Positions 1 through 5,956 are shown, numbered from the stretch's first letter. The stretch: DNA of 9,360 bases from DASSZN01 sp035702805 (GCA_035702805.1 DASSZN010000220.1:1-9360); one strand, 5' to 3'. A program made the numbers and translations. Notes: a model not told the origin generated them from the sequence alone.

Positions 1-83
1 GCCTCCTGCGCGTCGAGGTCCTCCGCGCCGTCGGGCTCCTGTCGGCCCCGCCACCAGGCGTAGATCACGGCACGCTCTGGCAT
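1..83 (-). CDS. 5' fragment of an unrecognised protein (N-terminal 27 residues)
   Basis: The gene runs off the left edge, so only its N-terminus is visible. It starts at an ATG (83-81, minus) preceded by a perfect AGGAGG (98-93) with a 9-nt spacer, which is why I choose this start. An alternative ATG at 123-121 has a weaker GGAG and opens a different frame whose product looks like a shadow (rich in Gly, Ala and Arg). The visible peptide begins MPERAVIYAWWRGRQEPDG and ends in an acidic stretch with LDAQEA. The opening 'RAVIYA' and the later 'LDAQ' faintly recall the N-terminus of serine recombinases (RAVIYARVS...SLEAQ). However, the segment that would carry the catalytic Ser reads WWRGR instead, so I do not assign that function. 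Coding status is fairly secure from the ribosome binding site and reading-frame composition; function is unknown. Confidence 0.6.
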   Translation of the reverse strand, partial: MPERAVIYAWWRGRQEPDGAEDLDAQE

Positions 84-314
84 TGCCTTCACCCTCCTGC
101 GCTGCTCGCCAATCTGCGCCCATGGTACTCCTGCCGGGCTGTCCGGCATATCGCATCGCGGACGCAGTCTCCCCCGGAGCCACGGCCAGCGTGGCCCGCG
201 GATCCTCGACGATGGCAGTGTCATGCCAACACTGCGTGGTCGGGTACCGGGGCATCGACCTGGAGCGGCCGTCAGCCCTGGCTGCCCCTGGCACGCCGGC
301 AGCCTCTTCACCCA

Positions 315-349
315 CCCGACGGTGCCAGCGCAGCACCCGCACCGTCGGG
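315..349. repeat. Perfect 11-bp inverted repeat, 13-nt spacer
   Basis: The arms CCCGACGGTGC (315-325) and GCACCGTCGGG (339-349) are exact reverse complements separated by 13 nt. No T-run follows on either strand, so it is not a standard intrinsic terminator. It may be an operator, an mRNA hairpin in the 3' region of the secreted-protein transcript, or a secondary terminator. Function is not decidable from sequence alone. Confidence 0.6.
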
Positions 350-446
350 GCGGACCGAGGACGACCAAACTCCGGGAATCGACGCCAGCCCCGGAACGCG
401 ACGATCCCGTCCAGTCCCTGGAGCCGCCCGTCACCGCGGCAACGGC

Positions 447-478
447 GACCCGCGGCCCCCACGCGGGGGTCGCGGGTC
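447..478 (-). terminator. Strong hairpin just downstream of the secreted-protein gene
   Basis: The left arm GACCCGCGGCCCCC (447-460) and right arm GGGGGTCGCGGGTC (465-478) pair over 14 bp with a single internal mismatch around a 4-nt loop (ACGC). The hairpin lies about 40 nt past the stop codon at 520-522, where a terminator is expected. There is no U-tract on the minus strand (GCCGTTGCC follows). It is therefore a terminator lacking the T-run, or an mRNA 3'-end stabilising stem. The structure is certain; the role is inferred from position. Confidence 0.5.
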
Positions 479-519
479 GGACGTTCCTCGAGACGTTCGA
501 CGACGAGCCGGCTCGGAAG

Positions 520-3063
520 CTAGTGCCCGCTCGTCCCGAGCGTGCTGCTCCCGCTTCCGCTGCCGCCACCGCCGCCACCGCCGCCAACGGTGCCACTCCC
601 GCTGCCCTTGCTCGTGCCCACCGTGAAGGTGAGCGTGACGGTGTGGCCGTCGGCGCTGATGATCGTCCGGCTGCCGGCGTCAGCATAGTCGCTGAAGGTA
701 ACGTTCGGCGCCGTGAAGGTCAGCACGTAGGTGCCGGCCGTCGGCGTCGGCGTCTGGACGCCGTTCTCGGTGGAGCCGCCCCAGTTGTAGCCGTAGACGA
801 CCTTGCCGGTCGCGTTGATCTCGGCCGTCATCAGGGTCCCTGCCGGGACGACGTAGGCGCCGGTCTGGGTGTTCCGCAGACTGAACGTGGCCCCGGCGTC
901 GTAGGCCCGCACGAGGTCCGTGACCTGGACGGTCGTGCCTTCCTCGCCCACCGTGTCATAGGAAAACGGGAACGTTTCCTGATTCCCCAGCGTGCCGTAG
1001 GCCGAGAGCTTGTCCGACAGGCTGGGCTGGAGCTTGATCACGTGGTAGCCGGTCATGCCCGTGGCCGCGGGGTCGAGGATGCCGACCTCGACCCGGATCG
1101 GTGTGCCCTCCTTGAGCGCGGTGCCGACCAGGTTGTCGCCCCAGTCGACCGTCGCCCCGCTCACGGTAGCCTCGGTCGCGCACTGGCCCTGCCACGTGTT
1201 GACGCCCTGCACGTAGTAAGGGGTCGTCGGCGACACCTCGTATCCGGTCGTCGGCGTCCCGTTGGGGGCGACGGCGCTACCGGGGCAGGTCACGCCGGCG
1301 AAGGTGGAGCCGCCGACAAACACCGCCGGGACCGACAGGTTGTTGGCGACCGACGTCTCGCCGCCACCGCTGTTGCCGCTGCTGCCGCTGCTCTTGCTGG
1401 CAGCCACCGTGAAGGTCAGCGTCGCCGTGTCACCGTTGACGACGGTTTGGCTGTCCGGATCGGCGAAGCCGCTGAAGGAGATGTTCGGCGCGGTAAAGGT
1501 CAACACGTAGGTGCCGGCCTCGGGCGTGGGGTTGACGACCCCGCCCTCGCTGGAGGCGCCCCAGTTGTAGCCGTAGACGACCTTGCCGGTCGCGTTGATC
1601 TCGGCCGTCGCCGGCGTGCCCGGCTGCACCACGTACGCCCCGGTGGTGATGTTCTGGAGGCTGAACGTGGCCCCGGCGTCGTAGGCCCGCACGAGGTCCG
1701 TGGCGGTCGTGGGCGTGCCTTCCTCGCCTATCGTGTCATAGGTGTACGGGAAGGTCAACGGATCCCCGAGCGTGCCGTAGGCGGACTCGCGGTCGGTCAG
1801 GCTGGGCTGCAGCTTGACCACGTGGTAGCCCGTCATGTTCCCGGCCGCGGGGTCGAGGATGCCGATCTCCACCCGGATCGGTATTCCGGCCTGGAGCGCG
1901 GTGCCGACCAGGTTGTCGCCCCAGTCGACCGTCATCCCGCTCAGGCTGTCGGCCGTGGTGCACTGGCCCTGCCAGATGTTGACGCCCTGCACGTAGTAGG
2001 GGGTCGTCGGCGACAGTTCGTAGCCGGTGGTCGTCGTTCCGGACGGGGCGATCGGTCCACTCGGGCAGGTGAGCCCGAACGGGTTGGTCCCCACGAAGAC
2101 GGTCGGGACCGACAGGTTGTTGGGAACCGTGGTCTCGCCGCCGCCACCGCCGCTGCCGTTGCCCGGGTTGCCGCCATTACCGCCGCTGCCGCTGCCGCTG
2201 CCCTCACTCACCGTGAAGGTCAGCGTCGCCGTGTCACCGTTGACGACGGTCCGGCTGTCCGGGTCGGCGAAGCCGCTGAAGGTGACCTTCGGCGCGGTGA
2301 AGGTCAGCAGGTAGGTGCCGGCCGTCGGCGACGTGGTCTGGACGCCATTCGCGGTAGCGCCGCCCCAGTTGTAGCCGTAGACGATCTTGCCGGTCGCGTT
2401 GATCTCGGCCGTCATCTTGGTGCCGGGGGAGACCACAACCTGCCCGGTCGTCGTGTTCGTCAGGCCGAACGTGGCGCCGGAGTCGTAGAACCGCACGTAG
2501 TCGGTGGCCGGCGTGGTGGTGCCGTTCTCACCCGTCGTTGTGTACGGGTACGGGAACGCCACCTGTGCTCCGGTCGTGCCGTAGGCCGAATCCTTGTCTG
2601 AGAGGCTGGGCTGCAGCTTCACCACGTGGAAGCCGGTCCCGGTCGCCGCCTCGTCGAGGATGCCGACCTCGACCCGGATCGGAGCGCCCGACTTGAGCGC
2701 GGTGCCGACCAGGTTGTCGCCCCAGTCGATCGTCGCCCCGGTCGCGGTGTCCGCCTTCGTGCACTGGCCGTGCCAGGTGCTCACACCCTGCACGTAGTAG
2801 GAGCCAGCGACCTCGTAGCCGCTGGACGGCGTCCCGCTGGGATTGAGGACGCTGCCGTCGCAGGTCACGCCGGTGAAGCTGGAGCCGCCGACGAAGATAG
2901 CCGGGACCGACAGGTTGTTCGGGACGCTTGTCCCGCCACCACCGCTGCCGTTGCCCGGGTTGCCACCGCCGCCCCGGCCCGCCGCCAGGGCGGTCGCCGG
3001 CATTGCCATCAGTACGATCAATGCCAGGGTTACCAGGAGACGCCAGCGTTTGTGCAATTCCAT
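520..3063 (-). CDS. Secreted three-repeat protein of unknown function
   Basis: This encodes 847 residues from an ATG at 3063, with GAGGAG 6 nt upstream. Residues 1-28 form a Sec signal peptide: positive n-region (HKRWR), hydrophobic core (LLVTLALIVLMAM), and an ALA-A type cleavage site near 27/28. A Gly-rich linker follows, then three homologous domains at about 47-285, 313-553 and 572-815, separated by Gly/Ser-rich linkers and ending in a Gly/Ser tail. Each domain begins NNLSVP, contains YVQGV, WGDNLVGTAL, PIRVE, LQPSL, a SAYGT-type motif, AEINATGK and YGYNWG, and ends in a TLTFTV beta-strand. Each carries exactly two cysteines (68/101, 333/368, 593/628), suggesting one disulfide per domain. 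No LPXTG, PEP-CTERM, transmembrane or SLH anchor is visible, so it is probably exported or loosely wall-associated. The C-terminal part of each repeat looks Ig-like. I do not recognise the family; an adhesive or structural surface role is only a guess. It appears monocistronic. Confidence 0.93.
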   Translation of the reverse strand: MELHKRWRLLVTLALIVLMAMPATALAAGRGGGGNPGNGSGGGGTSVPNNLSVPAIFVGGSSFTGVTCDGSVLNPSGTPSSGYEVAGSYYVQGVSTWHGQCTKADTATGATIDWGDNLVGTALKSGAPIRVEVGILDEAATGTGFHVVKLQPSLSDKDSAYGTTGAQVAFPYPYTTTGENGTTTPATDYVRFYDSGATFGLTNTTTGQVVVSPGTKMTAEINATGKIVYGYNWGGATANGVQTTSPTAGTYLLTFTAPKVTFSGFADPDSRTVVNGDTATLTFTVSEGSGSGSGGNGGNPGNGSGGGGGETTVPNNLSVPTVFVGTNPFGLTCPSGPIAPSGTTTTGYELSPTTPYYVQGVNIWQGQCTTADSLSGMTVDWGDNLVGTALQAGIPIRVEIGILDPAAGNMTGYHVVKLQPSLTDRESAYGTLGDPLTFPYTYDTIGEEGTPTTATDLVRAYDAGATFSLQNITTGAYVVQPGTPATAEINATGKVVYGYNWGASSEGGVVNPTPEAGTYVLTFTAPNISFSGFADPDSQTVVNGDTATLTFTVAASKSSGSSGNSGGGETSVANNLSVPAVFVGGSTFAGVTCPGSAVAPNGTPTTGYEVSPTTPYYVQGVNTWQGQCATEATVSGATVDWGDNLVGTALKEGTPIRVEVGILDPAATGMTGYHVIKLQPSLSDKLSAYGTLGNQETFPFSYDTVGEEGTTVQVTDLVRAYDAGATFSLRNTQTGAYVVPAGTLMTAEINATGKVVYGYNWGGSTENGVQTPTPTAGTYVLTFTAPNVTFSDYADAGSRTIISADGHTVTLTFTVGTSKGSGSGTVGGGGGGGGSGSGSSTLGTSGH
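619..1350 (-). repeat. Domain repeat 3 of the secreted protein (residues 572-815)
   Basis: This is the last unit, with cysteine pair 593/628. It shares long exact DNA blocks with repeat 2 at a constant offset of 780 nt, for example 777-829 with 1557-1609 and 881-922 with 1661-1702. Its C-terminal strand departs from the other two (YADAGSRTIISADGHTVT). Confidence 0.9.
1405..2127 (-). repeat. Domain repeat 2 of the secreted protein (residues 313-553)
   Basis: This is the middle unit, with cysteine pair 368 and 333. By eye it is closest to repeat 3. Over the stretch beginning TTPYYVQGVN and ending KLQP, about four in five residues are identical. Its C-terminal strand (FADPDS.TVVNGDTATLTFTV) is instead nearly identical to repeat 1, which hints at mosaic ancestry. 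Confidence 0.9.
2209..2925 (-). repeat. Domain repeat 1 of the secreted protein (residues 47-285)
   Basis: This is the first of three homologous in-frame units. It is the most divergent of the three: it reads YEVAGSYYVQG where the others have SPTTPYYVQG, DEAATGTGFHV where they have DPAA..MTGYHV, and FYDSGATFG where they have AYDAGATFS. The cysteine pair is 68/101. Confidence 0.9.
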
Positions 3064-3341
3064 GAAACGCTCCTCAGCTCAGTAACCAGGGCCCCTCCCA
3101 GAGCCGTCTCGCCAACACGCGTCGCCGCCATCTACATGCGCCCTCCCTCGCCGGTACGGAGAAGGCTCGATCCCGGGCCGGGCCACGACGGATCGTCCGC
3201 CATGAGCGTTCAGATCCGGGCACGCACCGCTCCTGTCGCTATCCATGCACTACCCGGCTTTCATTGTGGGCGGGGAGTTGTGCCAAAGCCGACAAAACGG
3301 CACCGGCGTACCGCAACAATGACATGACAACCGGGACCTTT

Positions 3342-3371
3342 GGGGGGCCGGGGTCCTGGGGTGCGGCGGGG
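3342..3371 (+). other. Canonical four-tetrad G-quadruplex motif
   Basis: Four runs of at least four G lie on the plus strand at 3342-3347, 3350-3353, 3358-3361 and 3368-3371. The loops are CC, TCCT and TGCGGC (2, 4 and 6 nt), and a further six-G run sits at 3385-3390. This fits the strict G4 consensus with four tetrads. The complementary C-rich strand is the coding orientation for the tRNA and the secreted-protein gene. The motif match is read directly; formation in the cell is not shown. Confidence 0.7.
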
Positions 3372-3418
3372 AGTAGCGCTGCAAGGGGGGATACTGGGCC
3401 ACGCCACGGGCACGCAAA

Positions 3419-3443
3419 CGGCGCGGGTGGATCACCCGCGCCG
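3419..3443 (-). terminator. Intrinsic terminator of the tRNA gene
   Basis: A perfect 11-bp stem (CGGCGCGGGTG at 3419-3429, CACCCGCGCCG at 3433-3443) encloses a 3-nt loop. On the minus strand it is followed directly by TTTGCGTG, a short U-rich tract. It begins 14 nt past the 3' CCA of the tRNA, the expected place for tRNA transcription to end. Confidence 0.8.
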
Positions 3444-3457
3444 CGTCCCTCAACTCC

Positions 3458-3532
3458 TGGTGCCGGTGGGCTGATTTGAACAGCCGACCAAGGGCTTATG
3501 AGTCCCCTGCTCTACCACTGAGCTACACCGGC
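3458..3532 (-). tRNA. tRNA-Met (anticodon CAT), CCA encoded
   Basis: The 75-nt gene folds into a complete cloverleaf. The acceptor stem GCCGGTG pairs with CACCGGC, followed by discriminator A and an encoded CCA. The D arm is GCTC-AGTGGTA-GAGC, the anticodon loop is CTCATAA with anticodon CAT at 3500-3498, the variable loop has 5 nt, and the T arm is GGCTG-TTCAAAT-CAGCC. The acceptor begins with a G1-C72 pair and the anticodon stem lacks three consecutive G-C pairs at its base, so it is not initiator tRNA. Elongator Met is most likely; tRNA-Ile with a lysidine-modified CAT anticodon cannot be excluded by sequence alone. The anticodon stem has a G27-U43 wobble and an A31-G39 mismatch. The gene has its own promoter (3551-3578) and terminator (3419-3443). 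Confidence 0.95.
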
Positions 3533-3550
3533 GCTCACGGCGTCGGAGAG

Positions 3551-3578
3551 TTTATCAAGCCCCGCCTCCGCGCGTCAA
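3551..3578 (-). promoter_or_regulatory. Sigma70-type promoter of the tRNA gene
   Basis: On the minus strand there is a -35 TTGACG (3578-3573, 5 of 6 to consensus), a 16-nt spacer, and a -10 GATAAA (3556-3551, 4 of 6). The predicted transcription start falls about 10-12 nt before the mature tRNA 5' end at 3532. The fit of both elements and the distance to the tRNA make this well supported. Confidence 0.75.
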
Positions 3579-3613
3579 ACCGCGTACCGGGGCACGGGGC
3601 GCGCGCGGAGCGA

Positions 3614-3622
3614 TGGTACAAT
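3614..3622 (+). promoter_or_regulatory. Extended -10 promoter of the helicase gene
   Basis: TGGTACAAT matches the extended -10 pattern (TGn plus TACAAT, 5 of 6 to TATAAT). No -35 is visible about 17 nt upstream, which is typical of extended -10 promoters. The predicted start of transcription is near 3629, giving a leader of roughly 29 nt that contains the ribosome binding site at 3642-3648. It is divergent from the tRNA promoter, whose -35 lies about 35 bp away. Confidence 0.6.
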
Positions 3623-3641
3623 CGCCGAAGGACGTGGGATC

Positions 3642-3648
3642 GGGAGGA
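3642..3648 (+). promoter_or_regulatory. Ribosome binding site deciding the helicase start
   Basis: GGGAGGA lies 9 nt before the GTG at 3658. The in-frame ATG at 3613 has no comparable site upstream and overlaps the -10 element, so this site favours GTG 3658 as the real start. Confidence 0.75.
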
Positions 3649-3657
3649 AGCCGCTGC

Positions 3658-5862
3658 GTGAGACTGGATGCCGATGCCTTGCCGCCTCAGGTGCTGCAGG
3701 GACTCAACCCGGAGCAGGAACGCGCCGTCACCACGGTCGACGGGCCGGTCCTGGTCGTCGCCGGCCCCGGTAGCGGCAAGACCCGCGTCCTCACCCACCG
3801 CGTCGCCTACCTGATCGACCACCGTGGCGTCTCGCCCTGGCACATCCTGGCCGTGACCTTTACCAACAAGGCCGCCCGCGAGATGCGCGCCCGCCTCGAG
3901 ATCCTGGTCGGTCCCGACCGCGCCCGTCAGCTCACCGTCGGCACCTTCCACGCGGTCTGCGCCCGCATCCTCCGGCGCGACGGCCACCTGATCGGGCTCG
4001 ACCCGCGCTTCACCATCTACGACGATGCCGATCAGATCGACGCGGTCAAGCAGTCGCTCAAGGCGCTCAACCTCGACCCCAAGCAGTTCGCGCCGCGGCC
4101 CATCCTCAGCCGCATCTCCGCCGCCAAGAGCCAGTTCGTCGCTCCCGGAGCTTTCGCCGAGCAGGTGGAGAGCTACTGGGATGAGGTCGTCAGCCGGGTC
4201 TATCCACACTACCAGGAGATCCTGCGCCGCAATCGGGCACTCGACTTCGACGACCTGCTGGGCGAGACGCTGCGCCTCTTCAACGAGCAGCCGCGCGTGC
4301 TCGAGCGTTACCAGGAGTGGTACCGCTACGTGCTGGTCGACGAGTACCAGGACACCAACCGCGTCCAGTACCTGCTCGTGCGCGCCCTCTCGGCGCGGCA
4401 CCGCAACCTCTGCGTCGTCGGCGACCCGGACCAGTCGATCTACGGCTGGCGGCAGGCCGATATCCGCAACATCCTGGACTTCAAGCGCGACTACCCGGAC
4501 GCGCAGGAGATCCACCTGGAGCTCAACTACCGGTCCTCCCGCTCGATCGTCGAGGCGGCCGACCAGGTCATCCGGGCGAACACGCTGCGGATCGACCGGC
4601 GGCTGCGCACCGACAACCCGGCCGGCGAGCGGCTCGTCGTGCGCGAGATGTACGACGAGACGCAGGAGGCGCAGTTTGTCGTCTCGGAGGTGCGGCGGCT
4701 GGCCCAGCTCGGTCGCTACGCCTACCGCGACGTGGCCGTGATGTACCGGACCAACGCCCAGAGCCGCGCCCTCGAGGAGGGGTTCATCCGTAGCGAGCTC
4801 CCGTACCAGATCGTCGGCGGCACGCGCTTCTACGAGCGGCGCGAGATCAAGGACGCGATGGCGCTGCTGCGGCTGATCGCCAACCCGCACGACGCGGTCA
4901 GCCTGCAGCGGGTGCTGGCCAACACGCCGCTCGGCAAGGGTATCGGCCCCCGCACGCTGCAGGAGGTCGATCGCTGGGCTGCTCGCCAGGGACGCTCGGC
5001 GTACACCGGGCTCGCGGCGCTGGCCGGGGCGGAGGACCTGCCCGCGCCGGAGGTCGGAGCACGCGCGTCGAAGCTGCTCGCCGACGTCTACCACACGCTC
5101 ACCCTGCTCGAGGAGAAGAGCCGCTCGCTCGCGCTGTCGGAACTCTTCGACCTGGCCGTGGAGTCGACGGGCTTCGCCCGGCAGTTCCAGGAGGCGGGCG
5201 ACCCGGAGTCGCTCGAGCGCTGGGACAACGTGCAGCAGCTGCGCGGCGTGCTGGCGGGATACGACCAGCTGCCCGAGGCGTCGGCCCTCGAGACCTTCCT
5301 CGAGGAGTCGGCACTCTTCACCGACGTGGACGCGCTGGAGGGCGACGGCAACCAGGTCACCCTGATCACGCTGCACGCCGCCAAGGGGCTCGAGTTCCCG
5401 GTCGTCTTCCTGGTCGGGATCGAGGAGGGCATCCTTCCCCACTCCCGCTCGCTCGACACCGAGGCGCAGCTGGAGGAGGAGCGCCGGCTGTTCTACGTCG
5501 GGATCACCCGCGCCAAGGAGCGGCTCTACCTGACCCACGCTTTCCGGCGCACGGTGTTCGGCCGAGGCGACCTCAGCGCGCGCTCGCGCTTCCTCGACGC
5601 TATCCCACCGGAGCTGGTCGACGCGGGGAGTGCCCGTCTGACGAGCGTCCCCGGCAGGCCGGCGCCGGTGGCGGTACCCGTGACGGCGCTGCCGGCCGCG
5701 CCAGAGCTCGCGGTCGGCGACCGCGTCTTCCACGACCGGTTCGGCGACGGCGTGGTCACCGCGGTGCGCGGGGCGAGCGGCGACCAGGAGGTCACCATCG
5801 CCTTCAAGCGTCACGGCGAGAAGCGCCTGCTCGCCAGCCTGGCCAACCTGCGCGTCGACTGA
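3658..5862 (+). CDS. pcrA: UvrD/Rep-family ATP-dependent 3'-5' DNA helicase, PcrA type
   Basis: This superfamily 1A helicase unwinds DNA 3' to 5' using ATP, in nucleotide excision repair, replication restart and removal of stalled RNA polymerase. From GTG 3658 it has 734 residues, the usual PcrA length. Motifs in order: Q motif LNPEQ (16-20), Walker A AGPGSGKT (35-42, Lys41), motif Ia TFTNKAA, GTFHAVCARILR, Walker B VDEYQD (227-232), motif III GDPDQSIYGWRQ (from 255), motif IV LNYRSS, motif V TLHAAKGLEFP (571-581), and motif VI with GITRAKER (Arg618). The last roughly 50 residues (VGDRVFHDRFGDGVVT...) form the C-terminal Tudor-like domain that in PcrA/UvrD contacts RNA polymerase; its presence supports PcrA/UvrD over Rep. 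The extension to ATG 3613 is rejected because that codon lies in the promoter. A 94-nt gap follows to the dikinase gene, with no clear terminator. Confidence 0.95.
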   Translation: MRLDADALPPQVLQGLNPEQERAVTTVDGPVLVVAGPGSGKTRVLTHRVAYLIDHRGVSPWHILAVTFTNKAAREMRARLEILVGPDRARQLTVGTFHAVCARILRRDGHLIGLDPRFTIYDDADQIDAVKQSLKALNLDPKQFAPRPILSRISAAKSQFVAPGAFAEQVESYWDEVVSRVYPHYQEILRRNRALDFDDLLGETLRLFNEQPRVLERYQEWYRYVLVDEYQDTNRVQYLLVRALSARHRNLCVVGDPDQSIYGWRQADIRNILDFKRDYPDAQEIHLELNYRSSRSIVEAADQVIRANTLRIDRRLRTDNPAGERLVVREMYDETQEAQFVVSEVRRLAQLGRYAYRDVAVMYRTNAQSRALEEGFIRSELPYQIVGGTRFYERREIKDAMALLRLIANPHDAVSLQRVLANTPLGKGIGPRTLQEVDRWAARQGRSAYTGLAALAGAEDLPAPEVGARASKLLADVYHTLTLLEEKSRSLALSELFDLAVESTGFARQFQEAGDPESLERWDNVQQLRGVLAGYDQLPEASALETFLEESALFTDVDALEGDGNQVTLITLHAAKGLEFPVVFLVGIEEGILPHSRSLDTEAQLEEERRLFYVGITRAKERLYLTHAFRRTVFGRGDLSARSRFLDAIPPELVDAGSARLTSVPGRPAPVAVPVTALPAAPELAVGDRVFHDRFGDGVVTAVRGASGDQEVTIAFKRHGEKRLLASLANLRVD

Positions 5863-5894
5863 GACCGGCGTCCGGCCGGCACGACGATGACCGG

Positions 5895-5918
5895 TGGGAT
5901 TCTCAACACGGGGTACGG
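5895..5918 (+). promoter_or_regulatory. Upstream element shared with the acetyltransferase gene
   Basis: The segment contains TGGGATTC, then CA, ACGGG and ACGG, 39 nt before the dikinase ATG. The same elements in the same order occur at 9003-9025, ahead of the GNAT gene. No conventional -35/-10 pair is visible in the 5863-5956 gap. The match could be a shared regulatory site or chance. Confidence 0.25.
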
Positions 5919-5956
5919 GGGGACGATTGCGTCCCGGTGAGAACCAGGAGGAACGG

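Larger units (their letters stand above)
84..519. other. Non-coding region with several inverted repeats
   Basis: This 436-bp gap lies between two minus-strand genes. It should contain the 3' end of the secreted-protein transcript and the promoter of the leftmost gene. I see no convincing coding frame; the open frames across it on the plus strand have arbitrary composition and no ribosome binding site. It contains inverted repeats at 184-196 (GGCCA, 3-nt spacer, TGGCC), 213-228 (TGGCA, 6-nt spacer, TGCCA), 315-349 (11-bp arms) and 447-478 (14-bp arms with one mismatch). I could not find a convincing -35/-10 pair on the minus strand; a lone GATATG at about 150-155 is the nearest -10-like hexamer. 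Confidence 0.6.
3064..3457. other. Non-coding region upstream of the secreted-protein gene
   Basis: This region lies between the start of the secreted-protein gene and the 3' end of the tRNA. It must hold the minus-strand promoter of the secreted-protein gene and a long 5' leader, but I find no good -35/-10 pair. The stretch around 3240-3330 is the least GC-rich part and the likeliest promoter location. It includes TTGGCA (minus, about 3281-3286) and the AT-rich 3314-3330 segment with a repeated TGTCAT. It also holds a G-quadruplex motif (3342-3371) and the tRNA terminator (3419-3443). The small open frames here have no ribosome binding site and unlikely composition. Confidence 0.6.

Noticed and set aside
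223..2601. A 792-residue open frame on the plus strand across the secreted-protein gene
   Set aside because: It is antisense to a gene with a signal peptide, conserved repeats and a ribosome binding site. Its product is repetitive and Arg/Gly/Val-rich because it mirrors the repeats; GC-rich DNA leaves such frames open.
619..2925. The three-unit repeat as a CRISPR array or mobile element
   Set aside because: The units are about 780-800 nt, in frame, and encode homologous protein domains. There are no short direct repeats with spacers and no transposase.
3331..3359. CCGGGACC...GGTCCTGG as a terminator stem
   Set aside because: It is 8 bp with one mismatch, has a long G-rich loop that belongs to the G-quadruplex, and has no T-run. 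The real tRNA terminator is at 3419-3443.
3250..3453. A 67-residue minus-strand open frame between the tRNA and the secreted-protein gene
   Set aside because: It overlaps the tRNA terminator and the G-quadruplex, lacks a ribosome binding site, and has an Arg/Pro/His/Cys-rich composition unlike the real proteins here.
3535..5814. A 759-residue minus-strand open frame across the helicase gene
   Set aside because: It is antisense to a clear PcrA with all helicase motifs. It has no recognisable domain and would overlap the helicase promoter and the tRNA promoter.
5863..5956. Possible terminator between the helicase and dikinase genes
   Set aside because: CCGG-rich complementary stretches are present, but no stable stem followed by a T-run could be drawn, so I leave open whether the two genes share a transcript.
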